Assembly: GCA_023390335.1 (NCBI GenBank)
Contig: JAEWCZ010000066.1
Location: 372,001-436,000 of the forward strand
DNA length: 64,000 nucleotides
DNA from: Bacillota bacterium
GTDB taxonomy: Bacteria; Bacillota; Clostridia; Acetivibrionales; DSM-1351
Reading direction: 5' to 3'
The notes beneath the pieces are model-generated. The model did no database searches and was not told the DNA's origin. It saw only the letters and a program-made list of their open reading frames with translations. Positions within the stretch are counted from its first letter, which is position 1. Each line of letters opens with the position of its first letter. Of this stretch, positions 40,501 to 48,760 are shown piece by piece. The position numbers and the translations under genes were made by a program.

Positions 40501-40703
40501 TTAATTACTCGGCTGCTGAGATAAATAAAATACTCAAGGAATTTAAGGATTCAAATAAAGTTGCCAGCTGGGCAAAAAGTTCTGTTGCTGCTTGTATAAA
40601 AGCAGGAATTATATCAGGCAAAAGCGGAAAAATGTTAGCTCCACAAGAAAATATAACTGTTTCACAAACGGAAGCAATAACATTAAAGCTTAAGAAAAAG
40701 TAA
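37554..40703 (+). CDS. Cell-surface GH10 endo-beta-1,4-xylanase: CBM-CBM-GH10-CBM9-SLH
   Basis: Hydrolyses beta-1,4-xylan on the cell surface. Signal peptide 1-30 (ends GVIA). Two beta-sandwich carbohydrate-binding modules of the CBM22/CBM4_9 type (about 35-180 and 195-345). GH10 barrel (about 350-690) with acid/base Glu491 in DVVNEG and nucleophile Glu615 in ITELDV, plus HGHTLVWH. CBM9-like module (about 705-895; IDGTVDSVW, YVLVQISD). Then about two S-layer homology repeats (895-1049) that hold the protein to the wall. No dockerin, so it is not a cellulosome subunit. ATG follows AGGAGG. A terminator follows, so it is monocistronic and simply separates the two biosynthetic loci. Confidence 0.95.
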   Translation: MYSKNRNKVLALLLVIAMLISVMPLNGVIAETKTTYQETFANGKGLATQSGGANLEKIGNKVFEGNDDGAALYVSNRKNNWDAADFKFEDIGLKNGKTYNITVKGFVDSNAKVPAGAQAFLQVANSYAWLAGANFVAGKAFTLSGKYTVDTSKDDRIRVQSNDEGKEVSFYIGDILITEEAVEEIPVDPNAPKAETFKTITFEDNTAGGFAGRAGTEKVTVTKEANHTDGGANALKVENRTMTWHGPSMNVEKYVSQGCEYKVTAWVKLASPESAQLQLSTQVGNGGSASYVSLAAKTIGTSDGWVKYEGTYRYNNVSSGFITIYVESASSADASFYIDDISFEQTGSSQIKIQNDLKSIKDVYKNDFLIGNAIAAEDLDGIRLDLLKKHFNVMTAGNAMKPDALQPTKGNFTFGDADKLVDKVLSEGFKMHGHTLVWHQQSPAWLNTKTDASGNTVPLSRDEALVNLKTHIKTVVEHYGNKVISWDVVNEGMNDNPSNPEDWKGALRQSPWYQAIGPDYMEQAFLAAREVLDAHPDWDVKLYYNDYNDDNQNKSKAIYYMVKELNEKYAKTHPGKRLIDGVGMQAHYSMSTNPSNVELSLERFISLGVEVSITELDVQAGSDFKLSEDVANAQGYLYAQLFDIYKKHAANISRVTIWGIDDGTSWRSSTNPLPFDKNLQAKPAFFGTVDPAKFMDEHKPQTPKGAKTAIAAYGTPVIDGTVDSVWSKAQAIPVNQYQMAWQGATGTAKALWDDKNLYVLVQISDSELDKKSANAYEQDSVEVFVDENNGKTSFYENDDGQYRVNFDNETSFNPAEISKGFKSATKVAGTNYTVEIMIPLKSVTPSNKMKIGFDVQVNDGKDGSRKSVAAWNDTTGTGYQDTSVYGTLTLSNSDSSNTAKYITRGEFIDSLVKAMGLNKKYEGKEPFKDVVKGSQYYDSIRIAYASGIISGDKKGEFKPLAKITRQEAMTIVAKAMKVAGKNVNYSAAEINKILKEFKDSNKVASWAKSSVAACIKAGIISGKSGKMLAPQENITVSQTEAITLKLKKK

Positions 40704-40750
40704 ATTCAAGTTTATGCATTTACAATTAGATAATTTAATAAAATAGTTTA

Positions 40751-40795
40751 AAAACAGTCGGAATTGTTAAAACAAAATTCTGGCTGTTTTTTTTA
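40751..40795 (+). terminator. Intrinsic terminator of the xylanase gene
   Basis: A 14-base stem (left arm AAACAGTCGGAATT, right arm AATTCTGGCTGTTT, with two G-U pairs) is followed by a run of T, 48 bases after the stop codon. Confidence 0.85.
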
Positions 40796-40871
40796 TTGTT
40801 TCCCTTTATTCAGATTAAAATTGATATATTTCTTAAATTACTTAGGCAGTTACATTTAAGTAACAAAGTGG

Positions 40872-40900
40872 TTGATTTTACAAAAATTAGTTGATAAAAT
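40872..40900 (+). promoter_or_regulatory. Predicted sigma-A promoter of the second biosynthetic locus
   Basis: TTGATT (40872-40877), 17-base spacer, TAAAAT (40895-40900). Transcription would begin about 110 bases before the first BtrH-like gene. Confidence 0.6.
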
Positions 40901-41019
40901 ACTAATATGAACAGAATATAAAATTATTTAAGTGGATATTAATCTATATTTAATTTGACTGTAATTTAAATTCCAAAGAATAATAAAACAAAAAATACAT
41001 AATGGAGGGGCATCTTATT

Positions 41020-42120
41020 ATGAAGTATCCATTAAAGTCTAAAGAGCTGAAAATAAAGGTTCAAAAAGATTTAACAACATATTTAAATTACTCGCTTCCG
41101 CTATGTGCAATATTATCTGAGGATAAATATTATCCTTGGTTTTATCAGCATTTTGTCCAACTTTATACTTTAAATGATGATGAGGGTAACTTGTGGGTTG
41201 ACTACTTAGAGGATCTTGATTTCTTTAAAGATGTAGCAGACAAGCATTTTTATGATTATAAAAGTTTAATTGAAGTAAAAGATATCTTGAATTTTATTAT
41301 TAATAACATTGACATGGATAATTATGTGATAGTTTTTCTTGACGAATACTATTTACCTCATAAATTAAGTTATATGAAAGAACATTTTTTGCATCAATTA
41401 ATGATTTATGGTTATAACGAGGAGACTCAAATATTTAATACAATTGCATTTAATGAAGATGGTGAATTTAAAAAAGATGATTATACATTTGAACAAATAA
41501 ACCAAGCTTATGAACTCGGAAAGAATTACTATCAAACCTCTCCTATTTGGGTTTTAAATGAAACTCTAGAAATAATCAAACTTAAAGAAACTGAAGACAA
41601 GTATGAATTCAGTTTGGACTTATTTTTAGAAGAGCTGAACACATATTTATTAGGTCAAGGGGATTATTCAAAAATTCGTCCTAATAATCTTAAAACCAAT
41701 GGTACAATAGCATCTTTCAACTTTAAAGTTTTTGACGAACTGATTATTCATTTGAATGATTTGATTCAGGGGAAGGAGACTATGGATTATAGATATATGC
41801 ATTTGCTTTTCGAACATAAATCTATAATGCATAGACGTCTTGAGTACATAGCTGGTATTCATAAACCCAATAATAAATTGAATTTACTACTTCAAGATTA
41901 TAAAGAAGAAGTAGTAAGGAGAACGCTAAAGGCAAGAAATCTTTTTTTTAAGCAGATGATTATGTTGGAAAGTGATGACCCAAATCAATCATTTGTGACT
42001 AAAACATTGCAAAGTATAATTGATATCATCCAATTGACCAAGGAAAAAGAAAAAAGCTTGCTTATGGACATTTATTCTGAAATGAAAGTTGTTTTTTGTA
42101 ATATAAATAATGTTAAATAA
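41020..42120 (+). CDS. BtrH-like protein (putative carrier-dependent acyltransferase), locus 2 first gene
   Basis: Start ATG 41020, 9 bases after GGAGGGG (41004-41010); the upstream ATG at 41002 lies inside that site. 366 residues, no signal or membrane segment. It is homologous over its length to the C-terminal part of the fusion protein at 31013-32446 and to the minus-strand gene at 55376-56404. Shared motifs: T-T-Y-L-x-x-x-x-P-L-C (Cys29), L-D-E-Y-Y-L-P, L-H-Q-L-M-I-Y-G-Y-N and D-Y-R-Y-M-H-L-L-F-E-H-K-S. The Cys/His layout and helical C-terminal half resemble the BtrH N-terminal family plus its partner domain, a papain-like fold used for moving acyl groups from carrier proteins. Two stand-alone carriers encoded in the same locus are candidate partners. 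Activity unproven. Confidence 0.65.
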   Translation: MKYPLKSKELKIKVQKDLTTYLNYSLPLCAILSEDKYYPWFYQHFVQLYTLNDDEGNLWVDYLEDLDFFKDVADKHFYDYKSLIEVKDILNFIINNIDMDNYVIVFLDEYYLPHKLSYMKEHFLHQLMIYGYNEETQIFNTIAFNEDGEFKKDDYTFEQINQAYELGKNYYQTSPIWVLNETLEIIKLKETEDKYEFSLDLFLEELNTYLLGQGDYSKIRPNNLKTNGTIASFNFKVFDELIIHLNDLIQGKETMDYRYMHLLFEHKSIMHRRLEYIAGIHKPNNKLNLLLQDYKEEVVRRTLKARNLFFKQMIMLESDDPNQSFVTKTLQSIIDIIQLTKEKEKSLLMDIYSEMKVVFCNINNVK

Positions 42121-42173
42121 AAAACAAAAAAGGTATATATATACAATTTTTTTAATAATTTGTAATGAATTTG

Positions 42174-42201
42174 TTGAATTAGTTAGAAAATAGTGTATAA
42201 T
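42174..42201 (+). promoter_or_regulatory. Predicted sigma-A promoter before the ABC-2 exporter genes
   Basis: TTGAAT (42174-42179), 16-base spacer, perfect TATAAT (42196-42201), in the 150-base gap ahead of the exporter operon. The main operon of locus 2 may start here. Confidence 0.65.
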
Positions 42202-42269
42202 AGTAAATAAGGAATAAAATAGAAGAAATGAGTTAATGTGTAAAATTAAAATGTGAAAAAGGAACAAAT

Positions 42270-43067
42270 ATGGGTATAGTTAAAAAGTATCTGAGAATTA
42301 TAAAAGTTTATTTTAGTGGTTCTCTTATGAACCAAATGGAATATAAGTTTAACTTTTTGTTTGGAGGTTTGTTTGAATTAGTTTGGCTTTTTATGTATAT
42401 CATATTTATTAATATAGTTTTCCTGAATACCGGTTCTATTGAGGGATGGAGTAAGTATCAAGTTTTACTTCTCACATTTCAAGGCGGACTTATGGATTCG
42501 ATATTTACGTTTGCTATAGTACCTGGCTTAGGTCAGCTACCGGGATTAATTAATATGGGAACACTAGATTTTTTTCTACTAAAACCGGTAAACAAAACCT
42601 TTATTATAAGCCTAAGAGAATATGATTTTACACAGTTAAAAAATATTGCAATAAATATCGTCGGATTAATATATTGTTTATGCAAATTAAATGTAACCAT
42701 AACTTTCAAAAATATAATGGTATATATATTTCTTTCATTCTGTGGGTTCATGATAATTTACTGTATTATTCTGATTCTTATGACACTAGCTTTTTGGTTA
42801 CTACGAATAGATGTTGTAATGAGCATTGGATCACAGCTAATTACGGTAGGGAATAAACCATTATCCATATATCCCAAGTTAATGCAAAAATTATTGATAT
42901 ATGGTTTTCCGGTTTTAATAGCTTTCAATTTTCCAGTTTTGTATATGCTTGATAAACTATCAATTCAGTACTGTTTCCTTTCGATAGGTATGGCTACTAT
43001 TTGGTGGACTATTTCTAAAATAATTCTTACAAGGGGAATGAAACGATATGTCAGTGCAAGTAGCTAA
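42270..43067 (+). CDS. ABC-2 family permease, first of an exporter pair (COG4587-like)
   Basis: 265 residues with about six membrane segments. The N-terminal pattern MNQMEYKFNFLFGGLFELVWLFMY and the D-F-F-L-L-K-P-V-N loop are typical of the ABC2_membrane_6 family (COG4587/COG3694), in which two different permeases work with one COG4586 ATPase. The start follows AAGGA. The next gene starts 20 bases before this stop. It is probably half of the export channel for the locus 2 product; substrates of this family are poorly known. Confidence 0.85.
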   Translation: MGIVKKYLRIIKVYFSGSLMNQMEYKFNFLFGGLFELVWLFMYIIFINIVFLNTGSIEGWSKYQVLLLTFQGGLMDSIFTFAIVPGLGQLPGLINMGTLDFFLLKPVNKTFIISLREYDFTQLKNIAINIVGLIYCLCKLNVTITFKNIMVYIFLSFCGFMIIYCIILILMTLAFWLLRIDVVMSIGSQLITVGNKPLSIYPKLMQKLLIYGFPVLIAFNFPVLYMLDKLSIQYCFLSIGMATIWWTISKIILTRGMKRYVSASS

Positions 43068-44052
43068 AGATATTGTAATTAAGGCTCAGAACTTAAGCAG
43101 AGATTACGAATATTATGAAAAATCCCAAGGTTTAGCGGGAAGTATTAAAAATATTTTTCATAAAGAGAAGTTATATAAACATGCTGTAGTCGATTTGAAT
43201 ATTGAAATAGAACGTGGAAGCATAATGGGGTTTATTGGACTCAACGGTGCAGGTAAAACTACTACTCTAAAAATGCTAACAGGATTACTTAAACCTACAT
43301 CAGGGAATTTGTCTGTACTCGGGTATACACCGTTTGCAAAGAAAAACGATTTTTTAAGACAAATTGCATTGGTAATGGGAAATAAGAGCCAACTTTGGTG
43401 GGATATACCGGCTATTGAAACCTTCCAGTTAAATAAGACAATATATGAAGTTGATGATAATACATACAATAACAATCTAAATGAGCTTGTGGAACTTCTT
43501 GGAGTAAAAGATAAATTAAATATTCAAGTTAGAAGACTTTCACTTGGTGAAAGAATGAAAATGGAACTGATTGCTTCATTAATTCACTCACCAAAGATAG
43601 TTTTTCTGGATGAACCCACATTGGGGCTTGACATTCTATCTCAATACGCTATACGCAACTTCTTAAAAGATTATAATGAACGAACAAAAGCAACTATTAT
43701 TTTAACTAGTCATAATTTTAATGATATTGTTTCTTTGAGTAAAAAGCTTTTAATTATAAATAAAGGTGAAATAATTTATTCGGATTTATTTAGTAATTTC
43801 CAGAAGAAATTTTCTGATAAAAAAATAATTACACTGAAATTCAAGGAATATGATAAAACAATAATTAATGCTTTTGAAACTAAAGGTTATACAGTTGAAG
43901 AAAATATTTCAGATAATAGTATTAAAATAAGTGTTGATTCTGAGAATACTGTAGAGATGATGCAAACTGTAACAAACTATTATGATAATTTAATTGATCT
44001 GAATATAGAAAATATAGATACAGAGGAAATTGTCAGAAATATTTATATTTAA
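43048..44052 (+). CDS. ABC exporter ATPase (COG4586-like)
   Basis: 334 residues. Walker A GLNGAGKTT, a Q-loop in the segment MGNKSQLWWDIPA (this NKSQLWWD form is characteristic of the COG4586 group), signature LSLGERMKMEL, Walker B IVFLDEPTLGLD and switch His in LTSHN. The C-terminal ~90 residues form an accessory domain. The start follows AAGGGG and overlaps the end of the first permease gene, showing tight coupling. It powers the two flanking permeases. Confidence 0.92.
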   Translation: MSVQVAKDIVIKAQNLSRDYEYYEKSQGLAGSIKNIFHKEKLYKHAVVDLNIEIERGSIMGFIGLNGAGKTTTLKMLTGLLKPTSGNLSVLGYTPFAKKNDFLRQIALVMGNKSQLWWDIPAIETFQLNKTIYEVDDNTYNNNLNELVELLGVKDKLNIQVRRLSLGERMKMELIASLIHSPKIVFLDEPTLGLDILSQYAIRNFLKDYNERTKATIILTSHNFNDIVSLSKKLLIINKGEIIYSDLFSNFQKKFSDKKIITLKFKEYDKTIINAFETKGYTVEENISDNSIKISVDSENTVEMMQTVTNYYDNLIDLNIENIDTEEIVRNIYI

Positions 44053-44069
44053 TATAGTAGGAGAGAAAA

Positions 44070-44861
44070 ATGAAAAAATACATTAGAATTTTACAGATGG
44101 GATTACAAAACCATTTAGAATATAGAGGAAATTGTTTTCTAGCTTTATTAGTATCTTTTATTCCGTTTGGAGTTAATATATTAATTTGGCTTGCTGCAAT
44201 CAGTACAAGCGAAAATCCAACCTTTACAACAGAAGGCATTATAACATACTATTTTTTAATACTTATCGTATCGAATCTCACGGAATGTAATATTCAATAT
44301 TCAATTTCTGATGATATAAGGCTTGGGAAATTAAATAAATTTTTATTGCAACCTTACAATTATATGGTTTATTACTTAATGATAGATTTGCCTAAAAGAG
44401 TTGTATTTATACTAGTGGGTGCAGTCCCTATAGGAGTTATATATCTATTTTTGCATAAGTATATATCTATAGAATTTAACATGGTAATTATGCTTTTATT
44501 TTTGGTATCTTTAGCAGTAGGGTATCTTTTAAATTTTACTTTGAATTTTTTAATTAGTGAGTGTAGTTTCTATTTCTCTCAAGTGACATCGCTTTTTACA
44601 TCATTTAATGTTGCCAAGGGTATAGCTGCAGGTGATATTTTTCCTTTGAATGCTTTTCCTAAGAATATACTGGCTGTTTTTGCGATTTTGCCATTTCAAT
44701 ATTTAGGGTATTTTCCGGTTTCAATATTAACAGAGAATATATCTATAAATGATATCATATTCAAAATTTTTATAGGTATAGTATGGATTTTTGTTTTATT
44801 CGGTTTAGGTTGTATATTGTGGGTGAAAGGATTAAAAAGATATGCAGCATTTAGTGGATGA
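44070..44861 (+). CDS. ABC-2 family permease, second of the exporter pair (COG3694-like)
   Basis: 263 residues, six predicted membrane segments, an L-Q-P-Y-N-Y-M-V-Y-Y loop after the second helix (the equivalent of L-L-K-P-V-N in the partner). Paralogous to the product of 42270-43067 but diverged, as expected for a heterodimeric channel. The ribosome site is AGGAGAG. The following gene begins 20 bases before this stop, so exporter and biosynthesis are transcribed and translated together. Confidence 0.85.
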   Translation: MKKYIRILQMGLQNHLEYRGNCFLALLVSFIPFGVNILIWLAAISTSENPTFTTEGIITYYFLILIVSNLTECNIQYSISDDIRLGKLNKFLLQPYNYMVYYLMIDLPKRVVFILVGAVPIGVIYLFLHKYISIEFNMVIMLLFLVSLAVGYLLNFTLNFLISECSFYFSQVTSLFTSFNVAKGIAAGDIFPLNAFPKNILAVFAILPFQYLGYFPVSILTENISINDIIFKIFIGIVWIFVLFGLGCILWVKGLKRYAAFSG

Positions 44862-45825
44862 TAATAAACTAAAATGTAAAAGTTATAATTTTGAAAAAGG
44901 CAAGTATTCATGCGGATACAGTGCGATTAGCGAAGTTTTAAATAACTACGGTTATAATGTTTCCGAATGTGATTTGTTTTTTCTTGCTAATGGCTTCTGT
45001 TTTGAAATGCTCAATGAATCTTTCTGCATAGGATATAATTCTTTAAAAGATACTTACAACAATCTCGAAAAAAATATAAATTTGAAAGTCAGCTATCATG
45101 ATCAAGTTGACACAAATGAAATGTATACAATAATATGTAATGAATTAAAAAAGGGAAATCTCCCCATATTGTATGTGCAGAGTAAATCATTATACTATCA
45201 CGATATAAAAAAGGTATTATACCCTTATCATATGGTTATAGTAACGGAAATAGATGAAACATTCATAGAAATAAATGATGTATACATGATTAATGATTAT
45301 GGTAAGATAAGTACTTTTAGCGGTAAATTGAAATGCTCGGATTTATTACCGTTTGTAAATGAATTAATGATTATCAATAACGAAAAATGTCAAGAGTTAA
45401 AGAAAAAAGAAATAAAGAGTATTATAGCGGATAATTTTTTATACTTTCTCAATGATAGCGCACATGGTTTATCTCAACTGAAAACTTTTTATCTAAAACT
45501 GTATAGAGAAATAGATGATAAAGGTATGGAGAAGTTATCGGATTTTCCTGAGATAATGGAAGTTTTTAAGTGGTTAATACTTTTACCTTTATTTAATTAT
45601 ATAAAAATTATCTGCTCTCAATTCACTTGCGATTCTGAAAATCAAAACCTAGATAAATTATATGATAAGTGGATAGCTAATACGGGTAAGTTAATAAAAT
45701 ATTATTATGGCGGAAAAAAAGACAGGCTTTTGGATATGATAAATGAATCTGGTTTATTATTGCAGGAGTTTAATGAAGTAATATTAAAAATTATGCCGAA
45801 TTTCTCCACAACTTCCACGAAATAA
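44842..45825 (+). CDS. BtrH-like protein with canonical N-terminal Cys motif
   Basis: 327 residues. The segment Y-S-C-G-Y-S-A-I-S-E-V-L-N-N-Y-G (Cys24) matches the start of the BtrH N-terminal family, where a conserved Cys opens a helix of a papain-like fold. The expected His is in YPYHMVIVTEID near residue 130, followed by a strand and a turn typical of the family. The C-terminal ~170 residues are helical, as in other members. In butirosin synthesis BtrH transfers the 4-amino-2-hydroxybutyryl chain from the carrier BtrI. Here the next gene is a carrier protein, which supports an acyl-transfer role. The start overlaps the permease gene. Confidence 0.72.
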   Translation: MQHLVDDNKLKCKSYNFEKGKYSCGYSAISEVLNNYGYNVSECDLFFLANGFCFEMLNESFCIGYNSLKDTYNNLEKNINLKVSYHDQVDTNEMYTIICNELKKGNLPILYVQSKSLYYHDIKKVLYPYHMVIVTEIDETFIEINDVYMINDYGKISTFSGKLKCSDLLPFVNELMIINNEKCQELKKKEIKSIIADNFLYFLNDSAHGLSQLKTFYLKLYREIDDKGMEKLSDFPEIMEVFKWLILLPLFNYIKIICSQFTCDSENQNLDKLYDKWIANTGKLIKYYYGGKKDRLLDMINESGLLLQEFNEVILKIMPNFSTTSTK

Positions 45826-45878
45826 TCCTGCGGTTTATAAATTAAATAGTATGGAAATATTGGAAAGGAGTTTGTATT

Positions 45879-46130
45879 ATGATTGATACCGATGTTTATA
45901 GTGAAAAAATAATTGAAATTATTAAAAAAACTGTTGATTTTGAATGTAATATAGGAAAAGATGTAAAACTTGAGGATATGGGAATTAATTCTTTATTGTT
46001 TATTCGCGTAGTTGTAGCTCTAGAGGAAATGTTCGATATTGAATTCGATGGTGAATCTCTCAATTATGAGCATTTTCAAACTGTTGATGATGTCGCCAAC
46101 TATATAGCTCAAGAAAAAATGCGAGTATAG
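45879..46130 (+). CDS. Stand-alone acyl/peptidyl carrier protein, copy 1
   Basis: 83 residues, acidic, four-helix carrier size. The pantetheine attachment site is M-G-I-N-S-L-L-F with Ser38; the usual Asp before Ser is Asn here. The following helix (VVVALEEMFDIEF) is normal. It follows a strong AAAGGAG and lies between a BtrH-like gene and a VOC gene. It probably carries the building block acted on by the surrounding enzymes. No phosphopantetheinyl transferase gene is in the window. Confidence 0.88.
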   Translation: MIDTDVYSEKIIEIIKKTVDFECNIGKDVKLEDMGINSLLFIRVVVALEEMFDIEFDGESLNYEHFQTVDDVANYIAQEKMRV

Positions 46131-46151
46131 ATCGGTCGGGGGAATTAGATA

Positions 46152-46550
46152 ATGAATTTCAAACTCCATCATATTGGATGTGCAGTTAAAAGTACTCAAA
46201 AGGCGATTGACTATTATACGAATGTTCTTGGATATGAAGTTTTTGAAGATACATTTGAATATCCTCAACAAAATATAAAAGTTACATTTTTAGCAATGAA
46301 AGATAGCGCTTTACTTGAATTGGTTGAAGGAATTAATGAAAAATCACCTGTAAAAAAAATTATAGACAGTCTAGGCGGTGGAACTTATCACATGTGCTAT
46401 GAAGTTGAAGATATAAATGAGGCAGTTAAATATTTATGCAAGTACGATTTTGTACAAAATCGTAAAACCCAAATGGAAAATGATAAATATAAGGCTGTTT
46501 ACATGATAACTCCTGAAAATTATTTATTGGAGTTAATAGAAATGAAATAA
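46152..46550 (+). CDS. VOC-superfamily (glyoxalase/methylmalonyl-CoA epimerase-like) protein
   Basis: 132 residues in two beta-alpha-beta-beta-beta repeats. It starts LHHIGCAVKSTQKAIDYYTNVLGY, like methylmalonyl-CoA epimerases. Putative metal ligands are His in HHIG, Glu in LLELVE, His in TYHMCYEVED and Glu in LLELIEM, a full set for a divalent metal. Family reactions include epimerisation next to a thioester and isomerisation. As it follows a carrier-protein gene by 21 bases, an alpha-carbon epimerisation or isomerisation of a carrier- or CoA-bound acyl group is one guess. Substrate unknown. Confidence 0.85.
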   Translation: MNFKLHHIGCAVKSTQKAIDYYTNVLGYEVFEDTFEYPQQNIKVTFLAMKDSALLELVEGINEKSPVKKIIDSLGGGTYHMCYEVEDINEAVKYLCKYDFVQNRKTQMENDKYKAVYMITPENYLLELIEMK

Positions 46551-46571
46551 ACTAAGTAAAGGAAATATATT

Positions 46572-47609
46572 ATGAATAGTATTTCGGTAGAAAAATTGAA
46601 CCCGAGTAGCGACATCTGGTATAAAGACTGTTTCAATATTCTTCTTTATTCAATCATTTCTTATTACGACGGTAACATTTTTGATTTACTGTTAAATTCG
46701 TACTATATCTATGAAATTGACGAAAATAACTTAATTTGTTTAAAGGAAATACCTCTGAGCAATGATAATATTTACAAAATACTTTTAAAAAGCGGGATAG
46801 AATGCCAAGGAGTATTTATCGACGATAAAAAGGTTGTTGACCAATTAATTGCGGAATATGACAAATCGGAGTTGTACATAATAGGTGTAGACAGCTTTTA
46901 CGAAGAAATACGCCGGGATACTTATAACAAAGAACATCTTGCTCACGCATTACTTATATATGGAATAGATACGGAAAATGAAAATGTAAATATATTTGAG
47001 CATACTTTTCGCTATAGCAGCAAATTCACACCACAAAAATTATCTTTTGAAAATTTAAGAATTGCAGTAGCATACTTCCGTGCTAATGTAGAAAATAATG
47101 AATTCACAAAAAATACTCTTCCTGATTTTTGCAGAATTAATGAAAAATTTCCATGTTATTTTAAATTTAAATTATCTGATAACCATTCTAATAATGATCA
47201 CAACGAAAAAGCTAGTATTTCAAAGTTTTCAGCAAAGTATAAAGAGATAATACCGTCTATTATTGATTCAATAAAGTATATCCGTATTCTTAAAGAAAAC
47301 TTTGACAACATGTACCGTTCAAAAAATTTGTTGGAGGAATTAATTGATAAGCTTAATAAGCTTATTATTAATAAGAAAGTCGAATATTATGCCTTTAACA
47401 AGGCGTATAAAATTTCAACGGAATTACAGACGTTACAAAATGATTGCATACTTGATTGGACATACATAAGATCTATTTCTGCAAAGAGTTTGTATTCAGA
47501 AAAGGTTAATGAGGAACAACTTAGTATCGCAATTAATAAGTTTAATGAAATTATTGAAAAAGAAATTAAATACTATACTTTAATTAATGAAATTGTGAAA
47601 GAGGTGTAA
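46572..47609 (+). CDS. Diverged BtrH-like protein
   Basis: 345 residues with no clear named family by eye. The beginning, W-Y-K-D-C-F-N-I-L-L-Y-S-I-I-S-Y-Y-D-G (Cys20), and E-H-L-A-H-A-L-L-I-Y-G-I-D (near residue 138) follow the same Cys...His-x-x-x-x-Y-G-x-D pattern as the other BtrH-like proteins here, and the C-terminal half is likewise helical. It lies between the VOC and radical SAM genes with gaps of 21 and 2 bases. Together with 44842-45825 it gives this locus two plus-strand BtrH-type enzymes of the short-motif type, perhaps acting on different carriers. Relationship is weaker than for the others. Confidence 0.5.
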   Translation: MNSISVEKLNPSSDIWYKDCFNILLYSIISYYDGNIFDLLLNSYYIYEIDENNLICLKEIPLSNDNIYKILLKSGIECQGVFIDDKKVVDQLIAEYDKSELYIIGVDSFYEEIRRDTYNKEHLAHALLIYGIDTENENVNIFEHTFRYSSKFTPQKLSFENLRIAVAYFRANVENNEFTKNTLPDFCRINEKFPCYFKFKLSDNHSNNDHNEKASISKFSAKYKEIIPSIIDSIKYIRILKENFDNMYRSKNLLEELIDKLNKLIINKKVEYYAFNKAYKISTELQTLQNDCILDWTYIRSISAKSLYSEKVNEEQLSIAINKFNEIIEKEIKYYTLINEIVKEV

Positions 47610-47611
47610 AG

Positions 47612-48760
47612 ATGTTAAATAAAGAGACTGTACAAAAGAATTACGAAATCTTGGAGAAATTTGTTCAAAGGCACCAACTAACGCATTTATTAAGTGATCA
47701 AACGCCGATGACCATGACGGTTCTTGTTACTAACAGATGTGTTTTAAACTGCAAGCATTGTTTCAATTTTGATACTGTTCAAACTGATGAATTTGATTTA
47801 AATTCTACTGAGCTTACACTGGAAGAATACGAATTAATCACTAAAAAATTAGGTTTCTTTGCATCTGCATTTTTTGGTGGTGGGGAGCCGTTCCTTCGTA
47901 AAGACTTTGCTGAAATAGTAGATTTATTCAGAAGAAATTGCCATACACAATGGTGTAGTACAACTTCCAATGGTCAGCTGCAGGAAAGCATTTTGACACA
48001 GGTTTCAAAAATTTGCGAACAGGATCCGGAGAAAAGGTTTGTTATGAATTTCTCTCTTGACGGTTATAGAGAGCAGCATGATTTCATTAGAGGTAAAGGT
48101 GTATTTGACAGATGTTGCGATACCATAAGAGAAGTTAATAAACTAAAACAAAAGTACTCAAATCTTAATGTAGGTATTGTAACAACAATGACAACAATAA
48201 ATGAAAACATTTTAGGTGATTTTTTCAATTGGGTTGCTGATGAGTTAGCACCAAATGTTATTTCACTGCTTCTTGTTCGTCAATCTCCAAGAGATGGAGA
48301 ATATATGAAACAAATAGATATTAATAATTACAAACAAGCTAAAGTGACTTTGGAAAACTTATTTGCTCAAGGGAAAAACGGTAACTTGAATTCTCCTCTT
48401 GGATACATACCAATGGCTTTTTATGAATACATAACCAAAACATTAAGAACCGGGAACAGATCTTTCCAATGCTATGCAGGCAAATACGGTGGATTTATTG
48501 ATCATCGCGGAAATGTAAATGTTTGTGAAGTATTTGATGAAGTTTCAGAAAATAAATTTAAAATAGGAAACCTTAGAGATTTTGATTACGATTTTCTTAA
48601 ACTATGGAATAGTGAAAGAGCAATGCAAGTGAAACAGAATGTTAATAGAGCTGATTGCTGTAAACATTGCACACATGAAACCGAGGGATTGCTTCCGTCG
48701 ATGTACTTTAAACCCAATTCATATAAAGAGAGGTTTAATTATATATGGACAAGAATGTAA
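47612..48760 (+). CDS. Radical SAM enzyme with SPASM-type C-terminus
   Basis: 382 residues. The CX3CX2C cluster is C-V-L-N-C-K-H-C with Cys43, Cys47 and Cys50, preceded by VTNRC; the SAM-binding GGGEPFLRKD follows. The C-terminal region (CYAGKYGGFIDHRGNVNVCEVF ... ADCCKHCTHE) has the cysteines of a SPASM/twitch auxiliary cluster domain. Relatives modify peptides or oxidise small molecules; BtrN of butirosin synthesis is a twitch-type relative acting as an alcohol dehydrogenase. Each turnover releases methionine and 5'-deoxyadenosine, which may explain the nucleoside-salvage genes nearby. The next gene starts 16 bases inside this one. Substrate unknown. Confidence 0.92.
   Translation: MLNKETVQKNYEILEKFVQRHQLTHLLSDQTPMTMTVLVTNRCVLNCKHCFNFDTVQTDEFDLNSTELTLEEYELITKKLGFFASAFFGGGEPFLRKDFAEIVDLFRRNCHTQWCSTTSNGQLQESILTQVSKICEQDPEKRFVMNFSLDGYREQHDFIRGKGVFDRCCDTIREVNKLKQKYSNLNVGIVTTMTTINENILGDFFNWVADELAPNVISLLLVRQSPRDGEYMKQIDINNYKQAKVTLENLFAQGKNGNLNSPLGYIPMAFYEYITKTLRTGNRSFQCYAGKYGGFIDHRGNVNVCEVFDEVSENKFKIGNLRDFDYDFLKLWNSERAMQVKQNVNRADCCKHCTHETEGLLPSMYFKPNSYKERFNYIWTRM

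Larger units (their letters stand above)
40704..41019 (+). other. 316-base spacer between xylanase and second biosynthetic locus
   Basis: It holds the xylanase terminator and a good promoter (listed separately), with a 120-base leader before the first gene of the second locus. No small gene or further structure recognised. Confidence 0.6.

Noticed and set aside
37554..40703. Cellulosomal xylanase
   Set aside because: No dockerin; the C-terminus carries S-layer homology repeats, so it is wall-anchored.
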